NCBI GenBank assembly: GCA_004173475.1
Contig: SEBU01000002.1
Span: 589,103 to 653,102, forward strand
Origin: Gammaproteobacteria bacterium
GTDB lineage: Bacteria > Pseudomonadota > Gammaproteobacteria > Pseudomonadales > Cellvibrionaceae
DNA: 64,000 nt
Direction: 5' to 3'
Numbering within the stretch: the first letter of the stretch is position 1; every line of letters begins with the position of its first letter. Below the pieces are notes generated by a model. That model saw nothing but the letters and a program-made list of their open reading frames with translations. It did no database searches and had not been told where the DNA came from. The position numbers and the translations under genes are program-made. Below, one piece after another: positions 9,858 to 19,826 of the stretch.

Positions 9858-10184
9858 CTACTGTCCATACGCATTTAAAGCTTTCCCGGACTGCACAATC
9901 TGACGTAACTCTGACGCGATTTTGTCGCGTTGCAACGTAGTGTGCGCATTAAGATCGTCGTTCATTACTTGGATTTTTGCGATGAGAGCTTTCGCTTCAT
10001 CAACCAAAGCTGCATCTTGAATAGCTTTTAAATAAACATCGTCGTTCAAAAATGTCACGTGTTGTTGGTAATTAGATGCCGCGGCATCTAACTCTTCCCA
10101 CTGCTGAGCTTCCGCTAAATCTAACAGTGCTTCAGCACGCTCAAGAATTTCCTGCAGGGGCTTTAGAAGTTCATTGTTATCCAT
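9858..10184 (-). CDS. FliT-like flagellar chaperone (putative)
   Basis: This 108-residue, mostly helical, acidic protein has heptad-like repeats (LLKPLQEILERAEALLDLAE) and ends in ALNAYGQ. Size, helix content and location between a flagellin gene and flgL suggest a FliT-type chaperone or other export-chaperone role in flagellar assembly. FliT proteins bind the filament cap protein FliD. However, fliD and fliS are not adjacent here, and identification from a short coiled-coil sequence is weak. It begins 110 bases past the flgL stop and could be read through from flgL. It might equally be an unrelated small helical flagellar protein. Confidence 0.5.
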   Translation of the reverse strand: MDNNELLKPLQEILERAEALLDLAEAQQWEELDAAASNYQQHVTFLNDDVYLKAIQDAALVDEAKALIAKIQVMNDDLNAHTTLQRDKIASELRQIVQSGKALNAYGQ

Positions 10185-10295
10185 GATCGTTACCTGATGG
10201 GATATTTAAAAAATACTAAGCTGCAACAAGTGCAGCTTAGTTAACAAAATAGATGAAAATATCGAGCCAATAGCTTATGAAAAGTAAGCAACTGG

Positions 10296-12242
10296 TTACA
10301 TATATTTAAATAAACTGAGATCACTTATTTTAATAAAGCTTTGTTGCGCAGCACTTAATACAAAAGTTTGCATTTGCAAGCGCGTTGATGCTTCAGCATA
10401 ATCCAAATCTTCTAACTGCGACAAAACTTTCTTACTGTTAAGCTCGATATCCAAATTTAAATCCTGCGTGCTCTGCAACATATTTTGCCGCGCGCCCACG
10501 TCACCTTGTACAGATGCAATATTCGTCATCACATTATCAAGGTTAGCAAGTGTTTTGGCGACCATTTTGGCCAAGTCATCTTTACCTTGCTGAGTGCCAA
10601 CTAAATTTTTCATAGCTTCGCTAAAGCGCGACACAGTTGTTAATAAACCTTGTGTCTTCGTTGACTCAATAACAAATTTATCGCCGGGAACTGCCAAAAC
10701 TCCTTGCGATGATGTTGTGCCATTGCCAGCAATACCCATTGCCGCATAAACATTCGCGTTGCCATTTGAAATAGTGATCGCTGAATTATTTATTGATGAC
10801 AAACCCGCCGGAGTTGCAACTACACCCAGTTTCGCCAAAGCGAGTGAATTAGTGGAATTATTAAACGCGGCTGCAAGACTCGCAGCGTCTGTTACATTAG
10901 TATTTAACGAAATAGTTTCGGTTTTTCCATTCACCGTAATATTAACCGTCGCGGGAGTCGCCGAAAAATCAAAGGGTGCGGCAACAAAAGGAATATTAGG
11001 TGACGTACTACCTGTGCCTTGTGTTCCTATTCCGGTGACTGCATCAGTGTTTGCCGTACCATTTTTTACTGTGATATTTAAACCAGTAGGCGACGAGAAT
11101 CCACTCGCAGAAACTGTGATGCCCAAATTTTGTAATTTCCTAAAATTGGCGGCAGCGGACGTGGATGCATTCGCAGGAAGATCATAGAATGCTTGCGCAC
11201 CACCACCTAAGGCTGTGATTAAATTATTTAAACTATCAGCACCTGCATTCGTCGTAATGTTTTGATCTAGCGTTAGGCGTTCGGTAACACCGCCAACACT
11301 TATCTCAATGGTGGATGAATTTCCCACACCTGAAAAATCTGTTGCCGTAAATGTTCCTAACGGAATACTCGCGGGCTTGGCTGCAGCACCCGCATAAGGG
11401 ATTCCAGAAATGGCAAACTTCGCCCCATTTATTTTTATGTCCTGTCCTGTTACGTAGAGTTGTTTGTCGATTAAAACTTTTCCAGTCGCGCGCTCGGTAA
11501 CAGTGAAGTTGGGGAAAGATGGGCTGACCGCTGAGTTGGAATTAAATGTTACCAACATATCTTCAGGAAATAATTTATCAAATTCCGCCTGGTCGTAAAC
11601 ATCACCAATACTGATAACCGCCGGTGGGTTTGATTGGTTGGTAGCGCTCGCGCTGGTGTTAAAGGTATTGTTGCTACTGGGAATATCCATAAATATTTTT
11701 TTCCCAGAATCGCTTACCGCCACATTCACGGTAGTAGATGCCTGTACATACAGCTGACCTTCATCACCTTTATAAGAATAGTTTCCTCCACCATTGCTAA
11801 CAAAAGGTTGGGTCTCGCTTTGGAATCCGGCGAAAATATATTGGCCAGATGCATTGCGTGTGTTTTGCAAATTTACCAGTTCGTTTAAACGACTATCAAC
11901 TTCAGAGGCTATTGCTTTGTAATCCGATGATGTTAATACCGCCGTGTTACCGGCATTAACGGCTAATTCTTTTATGCGTTGAATAAGTGTCACTACTGAT
12001 TGCAAAGTAGTATCTTCGAGCGTCAAATTATTATTTGCGCTATCAATATTTTTCCCGAATTGAGTTGTACGAGCCAACTCTTGATTCAACATTAAAATTC
12101 CTGTCGCTGCGACCGGATCATCCGCAGGAGATAGCACGCGTTTACCGCTTGATATTTGCTGGTTAGTTTTATCAACAGCGACCTGCGCATCACGCATGCC
12201 AATATTGGCAATGTTATAAACTTGTGAAGTAGATACACGCAT
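10296..12242 (-). CDS. flgL: FlgL hook-filament junction protein, enlarged
   Basis: FlgL (HAP3) joins the hook to the filament. The flagellin-like N-terminus (MRVSTSQVYNIANIGMRDAQ, then QQISSGKRVLSPADDPVAA) and the C-terminal helix (DLDYAEASTRLQMQTFVLSAAQQSFIKIS) are intact. The protein has 648 residues, while most FlgL proteins have 300-400. The extra length is in the centre (about residues 290-520), where at least two related modules repeat (TIEISVGGVTERLTL and VNITVNGKTETISL). These resemble flagellin hook IN motifs. It lies 36 bases downstream of flgK and is presumably in the same transcript. Confidence 0.93.
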   Translation of the reverse strand: MRVSTSQVYNIANIGMRDAQVAVDKTNQQISSGKRVLSPADDPVAATGILMLNQELARTTQFGKNIDSANNNLTLEDTTLQSVVTLIQRIKELAVNAGNTAVLTSSDYKAIASEVDSRLNELVNLQNTRNASGQYIFAGFQSETQPFVSNGGGNYSYKGDEGQLYVQASTTVNVAVSDSGKKIFMDIPSSNNTFNTSASATNQSNPPAVISIGDVYDQAEFDKLFPEDMLVTFNSNSAVSPSFPNFTVTERATGKVLIDKQLYVTGQDIKINGAKFAISGIPYAGAAAKPASIPLGTFTATDFSGVGNSSTIEISVGGVTERLTLDQNITTNAGADSLNNLITALGGGAQAFYDLPANASTSAAANFRKLQNLGITVSASGFSSPTGLNITVKNGTANTDAVTGIGTQGTGSTSPNIPFVAAPFDFSATPATVNITVNGKTETISLNTNVTDAASLAAAFNNSTNSLALAKLGVVATPAGLSSINNSAITISNGNANVYAAMGIAGNGTTSSQGVLAVPGDKFVIESTKTQGLLTTVSRFSEAMKNLVGTQQGKDDLAKMVAKTLANLDNVMTNIASVQGDVGARQNMLQSTQDLNLDIELNSKKVLSQLEDLDYAEASTRLQMQTFVLSAAQQSFIKISDLSLFKYM

Positions 12243-12278
12243 GGTAATTCTCCGTTAAAACTTCAATAGCAAAAATGC

Positions 12279-15056
12279 TTAACCTAATGATTGTAATAAA
12301 GCGTCAAATAAATCTTTAGCAACTGTAATTACGCGCGCATTAGCAGTGTACAGTTGTTGAAACTGAATTAATTTTGCTGCTTCTTCATCCATGTTCACGC
12401 TGGATATTCCGTCGTGCATGGTTTTTGTTTGTTCCAACAAACTTTTACTCGCATCCGTATTGATTTGCGATAAGTTACTTTTAGTTCCTATCTCTTCCAC
12501 CAAGCGGCCGTAACCCTGACTAAAACTCATGGATTTATTTTCCATGGTTGCGTTGGTTTCAAGTGCAGTCATTGCCAAAGCGTTGCGGTTATCATTTTTG
12601 GAATCTTTATTGAAATCGATTGAAAAGGTATCACCCGCTTTTGGCTGGCCAGCAATTTTAACCTGATAGCCCATGTAGGAAGACACAGCAAAATTTTCAG
12701 CCGTTGAATCACCTAACAGTTGGCTAGTGGTAGGTGCGGTTCCAATAGTTACTCCGTCAGCCAGAGTGATATCGATTTTTCCACCGACCGTAATCGCACT
12801 TTGCTCAACGCCAACAGTTAACGGATTATCAATACCGGTTAAACGAACATTAGGATTACCGTTGCTGTCGTTAACGCTAATATTGTTGTTTGTTGCATTA
12901 GTCGCGCTGAAACGGATATCCAGATTGACACCCGAGGATGCCACTAAATTAATTTCAGGTTTACCAGTAACTGGATTGCTACCACTGGTAGCTCTAATAC
13001 CCAGGGCCTTTAAATTTTCATTGCTATTAATTTGATCGCGTATGTAATTATTGAAAGCTGTTTCATCAACGCTTGGGTCTGGTACATCAGTAACGATTGC
13101 ACCACCCGCACTGTATTTAATTAAGTTTTCGCCGTTCAAACTTAACTGCAACGGCGATGTAAACGCCGTGGGGTCAATATTGATGTCGGTAATAGTAGCC
13201 GTGGTATAGGCATGCGCCCTTGCGCCATGAATTCCATTTATTTGCGCAGCAGTTTGCGCTGCAGAAGCATTCATCCCCGCGATCATGACCTGCGTGCTTA
13301 CCTGCCCCGTTGTTTTATCTACGGTCGAAAAAGTAAATTGCTCAACCGGATATCCATTTGCTTGTGCTGGGCTGGATGAAGTTAAGCTCGCAGGTAATCT
13401 GTCCGCAGGCAAACCTGTGCGCGAGCCATTTCCTACTATGCGATGCTCACCTTTATCCGTTGTGAAAATTGCATTCTCACGACCCGGATAAAAAGTTTGC
13501 TCACGCACAGGTGGGTTTAATGCTTTGGGATTTGAAGGATCAGTGTTATCCAATAATTCGTAAGTTGTATCAGATGTAAAACGAATCATTAATGGCGGAG
13601 TTAATGCGCCTAGTTTTTCGAAGCTGGGTAATAAATTATTTTTGGCATCGTATAAGCTCAACACCTCGCCCGCACTCACAGTGCCATTACCGGTGTTTGA
13701 TCCGGATTTGGTAGTACGAATCGGTGAAGCAAAAGCCAATTGATCAGGTGTTTTCAATAATGCATGAACGTCACGCGCACCGGTTCGTGTTGGTTGTAAT
13801 GTAAAACTATCTCCGCCCTGAAAAGTACCGCTTTCCAAGGTGAGTTTCAAACCGTCAAATTTAATTTCTTGCGGATGCGCGCCGGATATAATTCCCTGGT
13901 TCACCACGGAATTATCGGATGCGCGTTTAATGGTGTAATTGTTTGTGCCCGCGGTAATTTCGAACTTGTAATCGTCAATTGTAATCGCGCCAGCGTTCTC
14001 GATGGTTAAGGATAAAACCCGATCATCCGGCAGCGCATTAACACCATGGGCTACACGAGAGTAAATAATACTTTCGTCGTTAATGTCAGTAAACATGGCT
14101 TGACCGTAATTGCCGTTTGAATCTAAACCTTGAGTTTGCACTTTATTAAATGCATCGCTCATAACAATAGCAATGCGGCCAATTTCATTAAGCGAAGGCT
14201 GTAACACATCGTCTTTGAATTTCAATAATCCACCGAGCTGACCACCGGCAATAGCGTCCGTCACATCTGACGCAGAACCCGTGTTATTGCTAAGATAAAT
14301 TTTTCCACCGTTTTGAACAGTGAAAGCGCTTGCTCTATTACCGACAACCAGCGGTTCACCATTGCCGATGAACACATTCACATCGCCGCCGTCTTGCTTT
14401 ACCAATTGCACCGACACCAGCTCAGATAATTTGCGCAAGGCTTCATCGCGTTGATCTAGCAATTCATTGGGCGCACCACCGGAGGCTGACGCGTTTTTTT
14501 CAGCGATAGATTGGTTCAAATTTCCAACTGATTTAGCGAGCGCATTTACTTGGCCCATGATGGTACCAAGCTCGTTATTCACACTTTTTGAAGTTTCATC
14601 CAACCGATCATAAAGTGTGTTGTAGCGTAAACTGAGACTCTGAGCCTGGGTAATAATTAATTGTCGTGCAGGCGACGACGATGGATCGCTAGCGCCATTC
14701 TGCAAGGACGAAAAAAAACTTTGTAAGCTACCGATTAACCCGGTATTGGTATCAGAGAAAAGTTTGTCAATTTTTCCAATGCTTTGATTGTATTTATCTA
14801 ACTGATTAAAGGTTGTGGTATCCAAACGCATTTGGGTGCTAATAAATTCGTTGACCACACGCTTAACGGATTCCGTATTAACGCCTGAACCCAGAAAGCC
14901 AGCATTCCCAAATTGCTGTTCCTGACGCGTTGTAAAATTAACTTCCTGACGGCTGTAACCGGCAGTGTTCGCATTGGAAATATTATTACCAGCCGTGCGC
15001 AACGCAATCTGGCTAGCTTGCAAACCAGAAATAGCATTCGAGAGAATTCCACTCAT
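12279..15056 (-). CDS. flgK: FlgK hook-filament junction protein, enlarged
   Basis: FlgK (HAP1) is the first junction protein on the hook. The N-terminus SGILSNAISGLQASQIALRTA with the rod/hook motif NNISNANTAGYSRQEV, and the C-terminus (VNMDEEAAKLIQFQQLYTANARVITVAKDLFDALL), are typical. At 925 residues it is far longer than the common 500-650. The extra sequence (about residues 330-800) is beta-rich, with segments such as SLTIENAGAITIDDYKFEI and FQGGDSFTLQP that look like inserted surface domains. The start codon overlaps the flgJ stop (ATGA), so translation is probably coupled. Confidence 0.95.
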   Translation of the reverse strand: MSGILSNAISGLQASQIALRTAGNNISNANTAGYSRQEVNFTTRQEQQFGNAGFLGSGVNTESVKRVVNEFISTQMRLDTTTFNQLDKYNQSIGKIDKLFSDTNTGLIGSLQSFFSSLQNGASDPSSSPARQLIITQAQSLSLRYNTLYDRLDETSKSVNNELGTIMGQVNALAKSVGNLNQSIAEKNASASGGAPNELLDQRDEALRKLSELVSVQLVKQDGGDVNVFIGNGEPLVVGNRASAFTVQNGGKIYLSNNTGSASDVTDAIAGGQLGGLLKFKDDVLQPSLNEIGRIAIVMSDAFNKVQTQGLDSNGNYGQAMFTDINDESIIYSRVAHGVNALPDDRVLSLTIENAGAITIDDYKFEITAGTNNYTIKRASDNSVVNQGIISGAHPQEIKFDGLKLTLESGTFQGGDSFTLQPTRTGARDVHALLKTPDQLAFASPIRTTKSGSNTGNGTVSAGEVLSLYDAKNNLLPSFEKLGALTPPLMIRFTSDTTYELLDNTDPSNPKALNPPVREQTFYPGRENAIFTTDKGEHRIVGNGSRTGLPADRLPASLTSSSPAQANGYPVEQFTFSTVDKTTGQVSTQVMIAGMNASAAQTAAQINGIHGARAHAYTTATITDINIDPTAFTSPLQLSLNGENLIKYSAGGAIVTDVPDPSVDETAFNNYIRDQINSNENLKALGIRATSGSNPVTGKPEINLVASSGVNLDIRFSATNATNNNISVNDSNGNPNVRLTGIDNPLTVGVEQSAITVGGKIDITLADGVTIGTAPTTSQLLGDSTAENFAVSSYMGYQVKIAGQPKAGDTFSIDFNKDSKNDNRNALAMTALETNATMENKSMSFSQGYGRLVEEIGTKSNLSQINTDASKSLLEQTKTMHDGISSVNMDEEAAKLIQFQQLYTANARVITVAKDLFDALLQSLG

Positions 15057-16078
15057 GATTGCGCTCCGCTAGTATTCCCACCGCTTACGTCTGACGCAGC
15101 GCGAATGGTGTCACTATTAATAAGACGTTTAATTTTTTGCGCATAATGAGGATCTGTAGCGTATCCGGCTTTTTGCAACGCGTCCGCGTAGCCCTCCGAG
15201 TCACTACCGGCTGCCAGCGCGTGTTTGTAACGAGGATTATTTTTAATTAATGAAACATAATCCGCAAAACTTTGCGCATAGTCATCATATTGACGAAACG
15301 ATGCACGCTCCTGTTGAGTAATGCCCTGCCTGTTTTCAAGCGTATTCACTGCAACACTTTTGCCCTGCCAACCGGTAGCTTTAATATTAAAAATATTGAA
15401 GGTATTCGCACCATTGCCGTCGTGGATTAAATGTTGACCCCAGCCTGTTTCGAGTGCGGCTTGCGCCAACAAAACGTCGGCATTAACATTTAATTCAGCA
15501 GCTGCTTTTTCAGCGTGAGGACGCATTTTTTCTAAAAAATCTTCCTGGCTTTTTGCCGCTGATGATTTAGTTCCTGGTTTGGCAATAAATTCTGGAATAC
15601 CTACAGCTGAGGTTTTTAATGGTCGAATGCCAGACACCGAAGGTTGTAAAGGTTGTACTTCAATGGATTCGCTATTTGCGGGCTTACCATAAAGTTTTTG
15701 CATTTGTTGATACATGGATTTTGCAATACCAATGCCTGCGCCACTGGTTAGGTTCAGTACCATTTGCGAGTCCATCATTTCCTGATGAAACTTAACTTCT
15801 TCACTTGAAAACATATCGCCTTCTGCAAACACGGCATTGGCGTCACGCATGGACTTCAACATTTGCTGAACAAACATGGCTTCAAACTTTTTGGAAATTT
15901 CTTTTAATGCAGCGGGGTCGTTATGGCGGCCCATAGTTTTCACAGCATTCAATGAATTCTGGTCAAAATAATTGTCCTTAACCGCAGGCGCTTTAGCGGC
16001 TACGGTTGAATTGGACAAATTATTTCCAGCCATGCTGGAAAAATTACCAAGAAGCGACGTGTTATCTATGGGCAACAT
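15053..16078 (-). CDS. flgJ: FlgJ rod assembly protein and peptidoglycan hydrolase
   Basis: This 341-residue dual-domain FlgJ has an N-terminal rod-binding domain (about residues 50-140, with KKFEAMFVQQMLKSMRDAN). A linker leads to a C-terminal GH73 glucosaminidase domain (about 180-330) with the catalytic glutamate in AALETGWGQ and the later motif FRQYDDYAQSFADYVSLI. It caps the growing rod and opens the peptidoglycan so that the rod can pass. The flgI stop codon is immediately followed by this ATG, and its own stop overlaps the flgK start, so flgI, flgJ and flgK form a tightly coupled block. Confidence 0.96.
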   Translation of the reverse strand: MLPIDNTSLLGNFSSMAGNNLSNSTVAAKAPAVKDNYFDQNSLNAVKTMGRHNDPAALKEISKKFEAMFVQQMLKSMRDANAVFAEGDMFSSEEVKFHQEMMDSQMVLNLTSGAGIGIAKSMYQQMQKLYGKPANSESIEVQPLQPSVSGIRPLKTSAVGIPEFIAKPGTKSSAAKSQEDFLEKMRPHAEKAAAELNVNADVLLAQAALETGWGQHLIHDGNGANTFNIFNIKATGWQGKSVAVNTLENRQGITQQERASFRQYDDYAQSFADYVSLIKNNPRYKHALAAGSDSEGYADALQKAGYATDPHYAQKIKRLINSDTIRAASDVSGGNTSGAQS

Positions 16079-17203
16079 TTAGATCACCACTAGTTCGGCT
16101 TTAAGTGCGCCGGATTGTTTTAAAGCTTCAAGTATCGCCATTAAGTCACTGGGCGATGCGCCTACATTATTTACCGAGCGCACTATGTCATCCAAAGATG
16201 CACCAGGTGCAAACTTAAACATAGGATTGGTTTTTTCTGCAGCAGTCACTTTGCTGTTAGGAACAACAACCGTTTTACCTTCACCAAATGCATTGGGTTG
16301 GCTCACCGTTAAACTTTCCGCAACAGTTACCGTCAAGCTACCGTGAGTAACTGCAACCGGAGACACGCGAACATTTTTTCCAACCACGATAGTGCCGGTG
16401 CGCGAATTGATAATAACTTTCGCGGCCTCTTCACCCAAAGTAACGTCAAGATTTTCTAACATCGCAATAAAATCGACACGCTGTGCCGGATTTTGTGGCG
16501 AGTCCACCATGATTGAAACGGAATCTAATGGGCGCGCTACATCTGGCCCTAATAAATTATTAATACTTTTTGCCAATTGATTGGCGGTAGTAAAATCAGC
16601 GCGATTCAAATTAAATACAATGGGTTGGCCGCCAGCGAAATTTGTTTCAACCGCACGTTCAACCATCGCGCCACCAGGAATTCTTCCGGCACTTGGAATA
16701 TTAACTTTGATGCTGGAACCGTCTGCACCTTGCGCGCCGAATCCACCTACTACAAGGTTGCCTTGTGCCACGGCGTAAACTTTTCCGTCCAAGCCTTTTA
16801 GTGGAGCTACTAACAAACTTCCACCACGTAAACTTTTTGCGTTACTGATTGACGAAATAGTAACGTCGATAGTTTGGCCTGGCTTAGCAAATGCGGGCAA
16901 TTCAGCTTGAATCATTACGGCAGCCACGTTTTTCATTTGCATACGCGCACCTTCCGGTACGGTAATCCCAAATTGTTTCAACATGGAATTGAACGATTGA
17001 GTGGTAAACGGTGATTGTGTGGTTTGGTCACCTGTGCCATCCAGCCCAACAACTAAACCGTAACCAATTAATTGGTTTGCACGCACACCCGCTACGCTGG
17101 CGATGTCCTTTATACGTTCAGCAGATGCGTTAAATGAAAATTGCAGCAATAGAGTCCCTATTAAAAAACTAGTGATAATTTTTTTGAAGGTTAATGCGTT
17201 CAT
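16079..17203 (-). CDS. flgI: FlgI flagellar P-ring protein
   Basis: FlgI builds the P-ring around the rod in the peptidoglycan layer. From the ATG at 17203 it has 374 residues with a Sec signal peptide ([21 protein letters not shown]) cleaved before ERIKDIA. The conserved sequence [20 protein letters not shown] follows. The C-terminus [27 protein letters not shown] is intact. The open frame continues 16 codons upstream, but that extension is made of the palindromic repeat at 17230-17302 and would bury the signal peptide, so the later start is preferred. It is directly abutted by flgJ. Confidence 0.95.
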   Translation of the reverse strand: MNALTFKKIITSFLIGTLLLQFSFNASAERIKDIASVAGVRANQLIGYGLVVGLDGTGDQTTQSPFTTQSFNSMLKQFGITVPEGARMQMKNVAAVMIQAELPAFAKPGQTIDVTISSISNAKSLRGGSLLVAPLKGLDGKVYAVAQGNLVVGGFGAQGADGSSIKVNIPSAGRIPGGAMVERAVETNFAGGQPIVFNLNRADFTTANQLAKSINNLLGPDVARPLDSVSIMVDSPQNPAQRVDFIAMLENLDVTLGEEAAKVIINSRTGTIVVGKNVRVSPVAVTHGSLTVTVAESLTVSQPNAFGEGKTVVVPNSKVTAAEKTNPMFKFAPGASLDDIVRSVNNVGASPSDLMAILEALKQSGALKAELVVI

Positions 17204-17229
17204 TACTGCAATCTCGTTAAGTTTTCTAT

Positions 17230-17302
17230 CGTCATCCCGTAGGGGATCCAATGTCTTTCAGATCTAGTGGAAGTCGCTGGATGCCCTACGCGGCATGACG
17301 AC
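17230..17302. repeat. Palindromic intergenic repeat, copy 1
   Basis: Two inverted arms flank about 26 bases of spacer. The left arm begins CGTCATCCCGTAGGGGATCC (17230-17249). The right arm, CTGGATGCCC...GCATGACGAC (17277-17302), is its imperfect reverse complement. The same arms occur at 25023-25099. It lies between flgH and flgI and could form a long hairpin in the transcript. This looks like a REP/BIME-type or MITE-like element. Confidence 0.75.
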
Positions 17303-17336
17303 TCCCTTTTTTTAAAACCACCAGCTAGCAATCAAA

Positions 17337-18038
17337 TTAAAACGGCCAAATGGGGCTATTAAAGAATTTCGTTAACCAACCCATATTTTGCGAATCTGCC
17401 AATGAACCAGTTCCGCTATAAGAAATTTTGGCATTCGCTAAACGGGTGGATAAAATTGTATTATCCGGTGCAACATCGTCAGGGCGAACAATTCCGCTAA
17501 TGCGAATAAATTCGTCACCGCTGTTTAATGTCATCCACTTCTCGCCGCGCACAATTAAATTTCCGTTAGGCATAATTTCCGCAACAGTTACGGTGATGTT
17601 GCCTTGTAAACTATTGCTTTGGTCAGCACCCGAGTTGCCACCAAATTTTCTGTTTTGTGCAATGTTGGTTTCCAAGCCCATGCCTTTTAGCGTCGGCACG
17701 TTGCCTAGTAAGGTTCCACCGCTGTTGAACACAGTGCTGTTATCCTTCTTAACATTCACATTGGAAGATTTTTTTGACACAGTGCTTTCACTCAAGGTGA
17801 TCGTAATTATGTCGCCCACAAAATGTGCCTTCCTGTCACCGAACAAACTTAAACCATAAGTATCTTGATACAAAGAACCCTCAGTGCGCTGCGGTAACGC
17901 CTGCGCTGAGGAAACAGTCGGTGCGTAATATGGATCACCTGGTTTAGGTTTATTATTTGTCATACAGCCCGACAAAATAACGGCGCACATGGCCACAATT
18001 ACTTTATCGAATGAACAAATTGGCGATAAAAATTTCAT
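17337..18038 (-). CDS. flgH: FlgH flagellar L-ring lipoprotein
   Basis: This 233-residue outer-membrane L-ring protein has a lipoprotein signal with lipobox LSGC (Cys at about residue 25). The family core follows, including GSLYQDTYGLSLFGDRKAHFVGDIITI and the C-terminal NLIVRGEKWMTLNSGDEFIRISGIVRP. It forms the outer bushing of the basal body. It is 18 bases downstream of flgG. The palindromic repeat lies between its stop and flgI, which might affect mRNA processing between the two genes. Confidence 0.96.
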   Translation of the reverse strand: MKFLSPICSFDKVIVAMCAVILSGCMTNNKPKPGDPYYAPTVSSAQALPQRTEGSLYQDTYGLSLFGDRKAHFVGDIITITLSESTVSKKSSNVNVKKDNSTVFNSGGTLLGNVPTLKGMGLETNIAQNRKFGGNSGADQSNSLQGNITVTVAEIMPNGNLIVRGEKWMTLNSGDEFIRISGIVRPDDVAPDNTILSTRLANAKISYSGTGSLADSQNMGWLTKFFNSPIWPF

Positions 18039-18056
18039 GATATTTCACTCAATGAA

Positions 18057-18845
18057 TTAAAGATTTTGAGCAATGTTTTGCAGCATTTGATCTGCTGTTG
18101 AAACAACTTTCGAATTCATTTCATAAGCGCGTTGCGTTGTAATCATATTCACCATTTCTTCAACGATATCCACGTTGGAACTTTCTAATTGTCCTTGCAA
18201 CAGAACGCCCATACCGTTTTCACCGGGAGCGCCCTGGGTTGGTGTTCCACTCGCAACGGTTTCCACAAAAAGATTTCCACCAATCGCTTGTAAACCGGAA
18301 GGATTTACGAAATCCGTCAAAGTAATGTTGCCCAACTGTTGTGGTGTAGCTTCGTTACCTTCGGTGTACGCGTTAACGGTTCCATCTTTACCGATGGTTA
18401 TGCGGTTCGCACCTTGCGGAACTGTAATTGCCGGCTCTAAAACCAAACCTTCAGAGTTAACTAACTGCCCTTCTCTACTCAATTGCAATTCACCGTTACG
18501 CGTGTAAGCAATTGTTCCGTCGGGCTGCAAAACTTGTAAAAAACCGCGGCCGTTTACTGCAACGTCCAATGGCTGCTCAGTCACTTGCAAATTGCCTTGG
18601 GTAAATTGTTTTTGCGTTGCGACAACGCGGCTACCTGTACCGAGTTGTAAACCGGACGGTAATTGCGAGTCCTGGGTTTCCTGTGCACCTGGTTGGCGTT
18701 GTGTTTGATAGAGTAAGTCTTCAAAAATCGCACGGTCGCGTTTGAAACCCACAGTGCCGGTGTTGGCCAGGTTATGTGAAATAGTGGTGAGCTGTTTATC
18801 TTGCGCAGCTAAACCGGTTTTACTTACGTAGAGGGCAGACATCAT
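18057..18845 (-). CDS. flgG: FlgG distal rod protein
   Basis: At 262 residues this is the standard length for FlgG. The N-terminal rod motif (LYVSKTGLAAQDKQLTTISH, NTGTVGFKRDRAIFEDLLYQ) and the C-terminal motif (ESSNVDIVEEMVNMITTQRAYEMNSKV) are both diagnostic. The protein makes the distal rod between the proximal rod and hook. Unlike FlgE, FlgK and FlgL it shows no expansion, so the enlargement is limited to parts outside the cell. Two adjacent ATG codons occur at the start and either could be used. It is 40 bases downstream of flgF. Confidence 0.96.
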   Translation of the reverse strand: MMSALYVSKTGLAAQDKQLTTISHNLANTGTVGFKRDRAIFEDLLYQTQRQPGAQETQDSQLPSGLQLGTGSRVVATQKQFTQGNLQVTEQPLDVAVNGRGFLQVLQPDGTIAYTRNGELQLSREGQLVNSEGLVLEPAITVPQGANRITIGKDGTVNAYTEGNEATPQQLGNITLTDFVNPSGLQAIGGNLFVETVASGTPTQGAPGENGMGVLLQGQLESSNVDIVEEMVNMITTQRAYEMNSKVVSTADQMLQNIAQNL

Positions 18846-18885
18846 GATGGAATCCTCGTGAGCTTTAGCTCAGGTAAATCAGTGA

Positions 18886-19629
18886 TTAAGAAATTTGTAA
18901 AAGTTGCGCTGAAGCAGTTGAGTTCTCTTCAGACGATTTCATAACTTTCAATTGCATATCGTACTGGCGAGCCAGAGTCAGGATTTGCGTGAACTCGCTC
19001 ATCGCGTTGACATTGCTGCCTTCTAAAACTCCACTGGCGACTTTCACAGTTCCATCGGCAACGGCGGCCAAGCCATCGCGTTGACGGAATAATCCGTCTG
19101 GACCTTTTTCAAGATTTTTAACATCAGGTTTAACGAGCTTGATGCGGTTGCCTTCCACCATGGTGTCGGCGGTTTGACCTAGAGCAATGATCGATACAGT
19201 GCCATCGGAACCAATTTCTACTTTTTCCAAAGGGGGAAGACTAATTGGGCCGGAATTACCGATTACCGCCAAACCATTGGCAGTGCGCATAGCGCCTGAT
19301 GCGTCGATCGTTAGATTGCCTGCGCGGGTATAAGCCTCGCTGCCATCTGGCGCCTGTACCGCAATGAAACCTTCGCCGTTAATGGCGATATCCAAAGGGT
19401 TGCCTGTAGTGTCCAAAGGCCCTTGCTGGAAATCCGCTTGTGGGGTCTCTGTAAGCGCGTAAGCGCGAGTGGGTTGGCCATCACCGTAGTAGACGCCCAT
19501 GCTGCGAGACTGCTCAAAATCTGCTTTGAAGCCGGCTGTATTAACATTGGCCATGTTATTGGCGCGGATGGCCTGGCCCATCATGTTGTTCTTGGCCCCG
19601 GTCATTGCGATGTATAAAGCTCTTTCCAC
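18886..19629 (-). CDS. flgF: FlgF proximal rod protein
   Basis: FlgF is a component of the proximal rod. The best start is GTG at 19629. GGAG lies about eight bases upstream, and the resulting N-terminus (reading [V/M]ERALYIAMTGAKNNMMGQA) matches the family. The eight upstream codons of the open frame do not. It has 247 residues with the rod motif RANNMANVNTAGFKADFEQ and the C-terminal VNAMSEFTQILTLARQYDMQ. A well-formed sigma54 promoter about 80 bases upstream indicates that flgF starts a transcript of its own (flgFGHIJKL) separate from flgBCDE. Confidence 0.95.
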   Translation of the reverse strand: MERALYIAMTGAKNNMMGQAIRANNMANVNTAGFKADFEQSRSMGVYYGDGQPTRAYALTETPQADFQQGPLDTTGNPLDIAINGEGFIAVQAPDGSEAYTRAGNLTIDASGAMRTANGLAVIGNSGPISLPPLEKVEIGSDGTVSIIALGQTADTMVEGNRIKLVKPDVKNLEKGPDGLFRQRDGLAAVADGTVKVASGVLEGSNVNAMSEFTQILTLARQYDMQLKVMKSSEENSTASAQLLQIS

Positions 19630-19710
19630 GATATTTTCTCCGCACAAACCCAATTCATAACTTACGAACTGAGTGCTATTTTTTTGGCAGATTTGCCGTT
19701 ACGGAGGGTT

Positions 19711-19728
19711 TTGCAAGAGGGGTGCCAA
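19711..19728 (-). promoter_or_regulatory. Sigma54 promoter for flgF operon
   Basis: On the minus strand this reads TTGGCACCCCTCTTGCAA. TGGCAC and TTGCA are perfect and the GG and GC are ten bases apart. It lies about 82 bases before the flgF GTG and is oriented toward it. Confidence 0.85.
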
Positions 19729-19826
19729 GTGCATGGCCAATAGATTTTGCTTAAAAGTTATCCATTAACCTAATGATTAATAAAGAATTTTTCGAGCTAA
19801 GATAATTGCAGAAAACAGCAGAAAAG

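Noticed and set aside
17204..17251. N-terminal extension of flgI
   Set aside because: The extra 16 codons are made of the palindromic repeat and would place the signal peptide internally.
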